From the NCBI GenBank assembly GCA_023055355.1, contig JALJCS010000001.1:49543381-49607380 (forward strand): a stretch of DNA of 64,000 nt, given 5' to 3'. Made by a program: the position numbers and the translations under genes. This stretch comes from Agelaius tricolor (lineage: Eukaryota > Chordata > Aves > Passeriformes > Icteridae). Numbering within the stretch: position 1 is the first letter of the stretch; the number at the start of each line of letters is the position of its first letter. The notes under the pieces are model-generated. The model was not told where the DNA came from. It did no database searches and saw nothing but the letters and a program-made list of their open reading frames with translations. This document shows, piece by piece, positions 59,021-64,000 of the stretch.

Positions 59021-60911
59021 AACAATATTTTTGATTTTTGCCTTGTCATTTCTGCCAGTCTAGGAAAGTAGATGGGTGTGGAATATCTTGGTTTTAATCA
59101 CATCATGTGATTTAACTCTTTGTTAGGTACATTTTGTTTGAGATGGGCGTAATACCACTACTAGAAACTAGGGAAAAAACTCCTCTTTTTCTTAATCATC
59201 TATTTATATGAGCTATCCAAGCAAAAACAGATTAAGAAAGAATACTCTGATTAACTAAACTGCCATATTTTATTCAATCTCTCTGGAAACAGATGTGCTA
59301 TAACCTTCTCTTTCCTTTGCAAATGGGCTAAAAGCTAATAAATAAATGCTGAGACTGCAGATAAGACTGACAGGCTTAAGGTTCTGTATGCACAATGATG
59401 TTTTTTTCAAAGATCCTCGAAAGGTGTGATGGATTTTTTTTTCTGGATTAGTTTATATTAACCTTAAAGAGCCCTAAAATCAGCAGTGTGAAGAAGAGGT
59501 GACATTTGAGGGTGTTTGTAATCAGCCTTTAAGAAGTGTAACTTGGTTGTGTGTAATGACATTGTTCCATTCATCAAGTTGTTATTTTAAGTCAAACTTT
59601 CCAAGAAGCTTTCAGTGGGAGCCTTGCTGATTTTGTTTACTCATCAGTAATTTCTAAGGTACAGGAGATGTCATAAGTAACAAAGTGTGCAGCAACATTG
59701 ACAAGCTTATATAATTTTTAATTAAAACACTAGGTGTGGTTTGTTTTTTGGCTTTTTCATGCTCCAAGGTTGACTGTCTCTGGACATGTGAAGGAAAGAA
59801 GTCAATCAAACCCACATATGAGTCAAGGCCTGGGAAAGCAAGGCATTCTTCTGCAAGAAGAGCAGCTAAACAAAAGCGGCATGTTAGGAAATATTTATCT
59901 CCTAATCCCATTTTTCTAAGTAGTGTTACAAGTGCTGTGATTTGCAGGAAAAGAGAACCAAACTTTCTGCAGTAACAAGAATGTGAATAGTTATCAGAAG
60001 AATTTGCCAAATGCTACCAAGCTCTGAGTTATGTGGGTTAACCTGGAAGTCTGCAGCCTCATCTATCACCTATTGCCTTTTCCATGGATGGTTGTGTGTT
60101 GTCCCAAGGCAGAGTACTCTGGCAGCAAAGGGAGGGTGTCCTAACAAAACTAATCAAAGGGAGTGGCTATTCCCCTTTATCTGGGGACACTGGGATGCTG
60201 GATCCAGCTTTGGACACATAGTTCAGCCCCTTGCCATCAAATGCATAGCACAATCTGCACTTTGAGAAATCAGATGAGTTTGAAAGTCAGAATAATCCTC
60301 TTCTGCTAAAGCTATCACTAATTTTCCTGTCACAGCAAGCAAGCAGACATTTTAGGGAGGAAGAAATTACAAGTCTAGGCAGCAGACTGACAAATACTGT
60401 GGTATATCTTTGTTTGTGTATAAAGCCTGGCTCGTACTTCATAATAAACTCAACTGTTATTCTGATAGTTTACTGTCATTTCACTGGTTTTACTTTTCAG
60501 CCTACAAGCATCATCTTTGCAGCAACTGGGATTTAGGGGATGAAATAACATTGTTATTCTGCTCATGTTTCAGCCACTTGGGTTTTCTATTTGTTCATGT
60601 CTGTATTTTTATAGAAAATTGATAAGTGCTGTAATTATAGTCTGTTGAAAGCAAGTAGGTCAGAGCTACACTTTCCATTCCAGAGGGGCTGCTGGCACTG
60701 GAGAGACAGAAATACAGCTGGATGTTTTCACTTGTCTGGGTATTGCTGCCATTCATTAGACTTCTTACAACTGCTCACCAAAATACTTTCAGAGGTACTA
60801 AACAAAATCAACCAAAGCATCTGTGTTTAAAAGGTCCTCTACTCATGTACTGCAATTCTCTGGCAAAAGATTTTTTTGGGACATCATGCAAGAACTATAG
60901 TAACCGTTGAG
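59021..60911. other. Non-coding sequence
   Basis: No gene or sizeable repeat recognised. Frames of 118 codons (minus, 59654-60010) and 84 codons (plus, 60011-60265) have no domain. A short palindrome AATCACATCATGTGATT lies near 59096-59112. Confidence 0.5.
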
Positions 60912-61640
60912 GGAAAATTTCTTAGAGTGTACTGGTGACAATTTTTTCATGTAAATGACAGAATCTGGTGAGAGGAGGGATCTTGCTGGACCTTCTATTC
61001 ACACAGGAAGAATGGGTAAGGGATGTGAAGTTTAAGGGTTGCTGTAGCTACAGTGGCCATGAGATGATAGTGCTCAGGCTTCCAATGGGATTAAGGCAAT
61101 AAAGCGGGATTGCATCCTGGGCCTCAGGAGAGAAGGCTTCAGCCTGTTGGGGACCAAGAAGAAAACAGATATACTGCCCAGTTCTGCAGGGATAGGGTTA
61201 GGAAAGCCAAGGCCTGAGGGGATACAAAAGATGTAAAGAATGACTTTGAGTACAGCAGCAGAAAACAGCAGGCTGGGGAAAACATGAGCCCACTGGTGAA
61301 GAGGATCTGGTGACAAAGGGCACAGGAATGTCTGAGATACTGAATCCCATTTTTATCTCAGTCTTTAGTAGTAAGACTAGCCAGAAGTCTGGAGCAAGGG
61401 AAGATCTCCTTGATGGAGAAGAATTGGGTTAGGGAATGATTAAGCAAACTGGATGTACTGAACAAACTGGCCATGGGATGTGTTGGGCCATACCCAGGAG
61501 TGCTGTGAGACGTGCCTGATATCATTGCAAGACAGCTTTTAATTACCTTTGGAAGGTCATGGGAAACAGAGGAAGATCCTGAGGACTGGAAGAAGGTAAA
61601 TGTTGCTTCAATCTTCAAAAATGAGGATCTAGGTAACCCT
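60912..61640 (+). mobile_element. CR1 LINE ORF2 remnant (endonuclease end to RT start)
   Basis: Three colinear pieces match CR1-clade ORF2, each in a different frame. FLECTGDNFF (60919-60948) and the following DLL/EEWVRDVKFKG/SGHEM segment fit the end of the endonuclease domain. FISVFSSKTSQKS (from 61352) fits the linker. EDWKKVNVASIFK (61581-61619) fits the start of reverse transcriptase, with GN of the usual GNYRP following before similarity ends. At least two frameshifts and several stops prove it dead. In an active element this protein nicks DNA and copies the RNA at the target site. Orientation is plus, opposite to the other CR1 copies here. It is a 5' piece of the RT gene without the 3' tail, so the copy is broken at both ends. 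Confidence 0.8.
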
Positions 61641-63494
61641 TAACATTCTTTACTCCTGTTTGCAGTTAAATCAGTTATGTGGATTGTCAGTGGCAGTTAC
61701 TATTGTATCTTCTGTCTGTTCTCTTATTTATTCAGGTGTACAACTTCATTTGTGGGTTAGGTGAGTGATCTCTGCTGTCCTTATCTCAACTCATGAGCTT
61801 TTCTTATATTTTCTCTCCCATGTCCAGCTGAGAAAGGGAGTGATAGAGAGGCTTTGGTGGGCATCAGGTATCCAGTCAGGGTCAGCCCACCTCAGTCAGA
61901 AAAACACTGAAAATGTCTGGTTATCTGACTGCATAAAGAAAGTGACTAACAAGAGCATGAATAGTTAATCTGTAAATAGAGATTCAGAGATGACATGAGA
62001 GAGGACGGATAGCAGAGCATAGATGCTCAAGTGATGTGTGATGTTTTTTCATTTTCTTCTCCTCTCCAATATACTCAAGACTAGCACAGCTAGTAATTCT
62101 GTGCAGCTCTCCTGGATTCTCACTTTTAATAAGCAGGCTTCAATTTAAATGATACCTTTGTGTTGGCTGCAGCAGTTGCTGCAGTGCTGAGAGGCTTGGG
62201 AAAATGAGCTGAGCCAGCTCATTCCTGGTGTCTGAGGTGTTTAGAAAAGCAGCTGATGAAAACACCACCTACCCCTTCTGAAGGTGGCTGCTGCACTCAC
62301 AAACAGCTGTTCTTTCTTAGGTATAAATTTAAGTTGTAAGGACTGAAATTTTTGCTGGTACATCATGAAAGTGCCACTAAAGACAGAAGATACATTCCCC
62401 AAGCTATGTGAACCAAGAATGATTTCACCTTTTCCAGCCTCAAGAACACTGTTTGAGGAACATGACAGCTGATGACTACTGAGAGCTTTTTTGCTTCTAA
62501 GGTACAAGAGATCTCTTCCTGCTCAAATATTCTCTTCCCCTCTAAAAGTTGTTTTTTGGTTTTTTTTTTTTCATACCCCACTGTTATTAATTTACACCTT
62601 GCCAGGATTTGTAAGACTGATTTTACTGCTGTTGTTGTGGGAACAGAATTCTCAGCCATATGGCATGACATCTTCATTTCTACACGACAGGAGACAGGAT
62701 CCATTTTACAGTTTTGCAGTGCTGCAAAGAAAAAAAAGCCCTCATGAATAATTTTCTTAGGGAAACTCCATATCAAAGTAAGAGAACAAAAAAATATATA
62801 TCTAATGAACAATTTCTTTCCCAAGGGGTAATTTGTACTGGAAATGCTTAAAACACTATTCTGGTTCTCCGCATAAATCCAAAACTTGCCTATTACAATA
62901 ATACATTTTTAATTTGGCTGAATTTAGGTTTGTTTAGCTTTTAAATTTTGTGATTTGGTGGGCTTTTTGCGGTTGTTTCTTGGTTGGGTTGTGTTGTTGG
63001 TTTTTCTCCAACTGTAGAAATAACAGAAGAGAGGACAGAACCCCTGACCTAGGACAAGGAAGTGCCACAAATTGTCATGTGTATACTGATGGTCTGTGTC
63101 CAGTATTTCTGACCTAGCAGGGCTGGTGTCTCATCATCTAACTATCTTGGTTTTGAATATGTGAAGAACCTTCTCTTGGTCTAAAAAGAAATAATACCAC
63201 CCATATTAAGATGATTGTTTCCCTGTGAAAGTTCCCCTGAAGATGAAGCCCCAATAATAGAAGGATTTCTACCCTCTGATTCTAATTAGATGCATCAATC
63301 TTGCATCTTCTTTGAAAAAAAGGAACTGACATGTTAATAATACAGCTTAAGGGTGTTTTCTAATGAGAATTTAAACTGATATGCTATCAACCAATGCCAT
63401 CCATTCTGGGCTGTGCAGGGTGGTGTCCCTCCTGATGTTTTGCATAGATGTGTACTTAAGACTCAGACATAATCCTTCTCATGAAAAGTATCAG
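61641..63494. other. Non-coding sequence
   Basis: No gene. A short inverted word AATGAGCT/AGCTCATT lies near 62204-62224. A T-run lies at about 62559-62571, and a G/T-rich stretch at 62955-63007. A minus-strand frame of 153 codons (62363-62824) owes part of its length to the A/T runs and has no recognised domain. Confidence 0.5.
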
Positions 63495-63620
63495 GTTGGC
63501 TTTATTGGGCCTGACACAATAGCAGCACAAGAGGCTGGTTAGTGCTTAAAGGTAAAGGTTGGGTGGAGAAGGGAGGGAGTGCTCACCTTTGCATTCTGCA
63601 TGGAGGGACCAGAGGTGGCC
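63495..63620 (-). other. LTR-like or terminal-exon-like poly(A) region
   Basis: On the minus strand CCTTTAAGCACTAACC (a TTTAAG TATA-like word near 63544) is followed about 40 bases later by CCCAATAAAGCC (AATAAA at 63501-63506). The compact order resembles the U3-R boundary of some avian retroviral LTRs, or the end of a transcript. GC-richer sequence lies upstream (63550-63740). The evidence is only motif layout. Confidence 0.2.
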
Positions 63621-64000
63621 ACGCACTGACACACTGTCCCCAGCACTCTTGAGAAAAGCCCTGTGGCTGGTGAGAAGTGGGTGCCATTCTGCTCCCCATG
63701 TCAAGGGCCAGGACCTCTGTGGCACAGCACTGAAGGATGACTTTTTAAGCTGAGTACCTTCCTTACAGGTGCCAGCATCACAGAACTCTGGTGCCTGCTA
63801 CCTTGGCAATCGAGGTACGCAGGGTGCAACTTGTAGATAGGAGCACTTGCATAAATTATTCCCAAAGTCAGCCCCTGGTACACCTCTCTCTTCTGCTGCC
63901 TCCTACTCTACAAACATATAACTGTTTTGTTTTTTTAAATCGAGTAGTCTCTTCATTTTAAGACACATTTACTGTTTTAAATACAGGACTTAATTTGACT
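63621..64000. other. Non-coding sequence at window end
   Basis: GC-richer to about 63740, then AT-rich with a T-run near 63928-63936. No gene or known repeat was identified. Confidence 0.5.

Noticed and set aside
60958..61640. Minus-strand frames over the CR1 ORF2 remnant (61074-61316 and 61358-61618)
   Set aside because: They are antisense shadows of the plus-strand LINE sequence.
62363..62824. 153-codon minus frame with a hydrophobic start
   Set aside because: Length within chance expectation, Lys and Phe runs come from A/T homopolymers, and no motif is recognised.

Overview
This window looks like vertebrate nuclear DNA from a bird. It is AT-rich and CpG-poor, with no long reading frames, no operon structure, and scattered decayed retrotransposons. 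The best evidence is chicken repeat 1 (CR1) LINE debris. There are two 3'-end fragments on the minus strand (about 30562-30840 and 55494-55900), a frameshifted piece of CR1 reverse-transcriptase ORF2 on the plus strand (about 60912-61640), and a shorter, older LINE reverse-transcriptase remnant (about 10051-10215). Three further segments resemble solitary long terminal repeats (LTRs) of avian endogenous retroviruses, and their sequence style suggests a songbird. CR1 also occurs in turtles and crocodilians, so bird is likely and songbird only tentative.

No protein-coding gene can be supported. The longest stop-free frames are about 145-166 codons, which is about what chance gives in 64 kb of AT-rich DNA read in six frames. 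None matches a family I recognise apart from LINE fragments. I found no tRNA, rRNA, CRISPR array or CpG-island promoter. The window is best read as a gene desert or the inside of a very long intron.

Layout: 1-10 kb is plain AT-rich sequence with one GC-richer patch. The region 10-12 kb holds the LINE remnant and a perfect 17-bp hairpin. From 12 to 30 kb is mostly unremarkable, with T/G-rich low-complexity tracts. From 30 to 36 kb come a CR1 fragment, small tandem duplications, a 180-bp AT palindromic tract bounded by a 21-bp direct repeat, and an isolated GC-rich island. From 37.8 to 39.7 kb come a minus-strand LTR-like segment and 1.2 kb of GC-richer sequence. From 42 to 44.4 kb come a 16-bp inverted repeat and a minisatellite containing a 34-bp near-palindrome centred on CACGTG. 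From 51 to 53.3 kb come a microsatellite, an LTR-like segment and a G-run cluster. From 55 to 61.7 kb lie CR1, a plus-strand LTR and CR1 ORF2 debris. The last kilobases are mostly unique.

No new biological system was found. The most checkable oddities are the perfect hairpins, the AT palindrome, the E-box palindrome, two zinc-finger-like snippets, and stretches whose homeodomain-site density resembles conserved noncoding enhancers. All family assignments are from memory and were not tested against a database.
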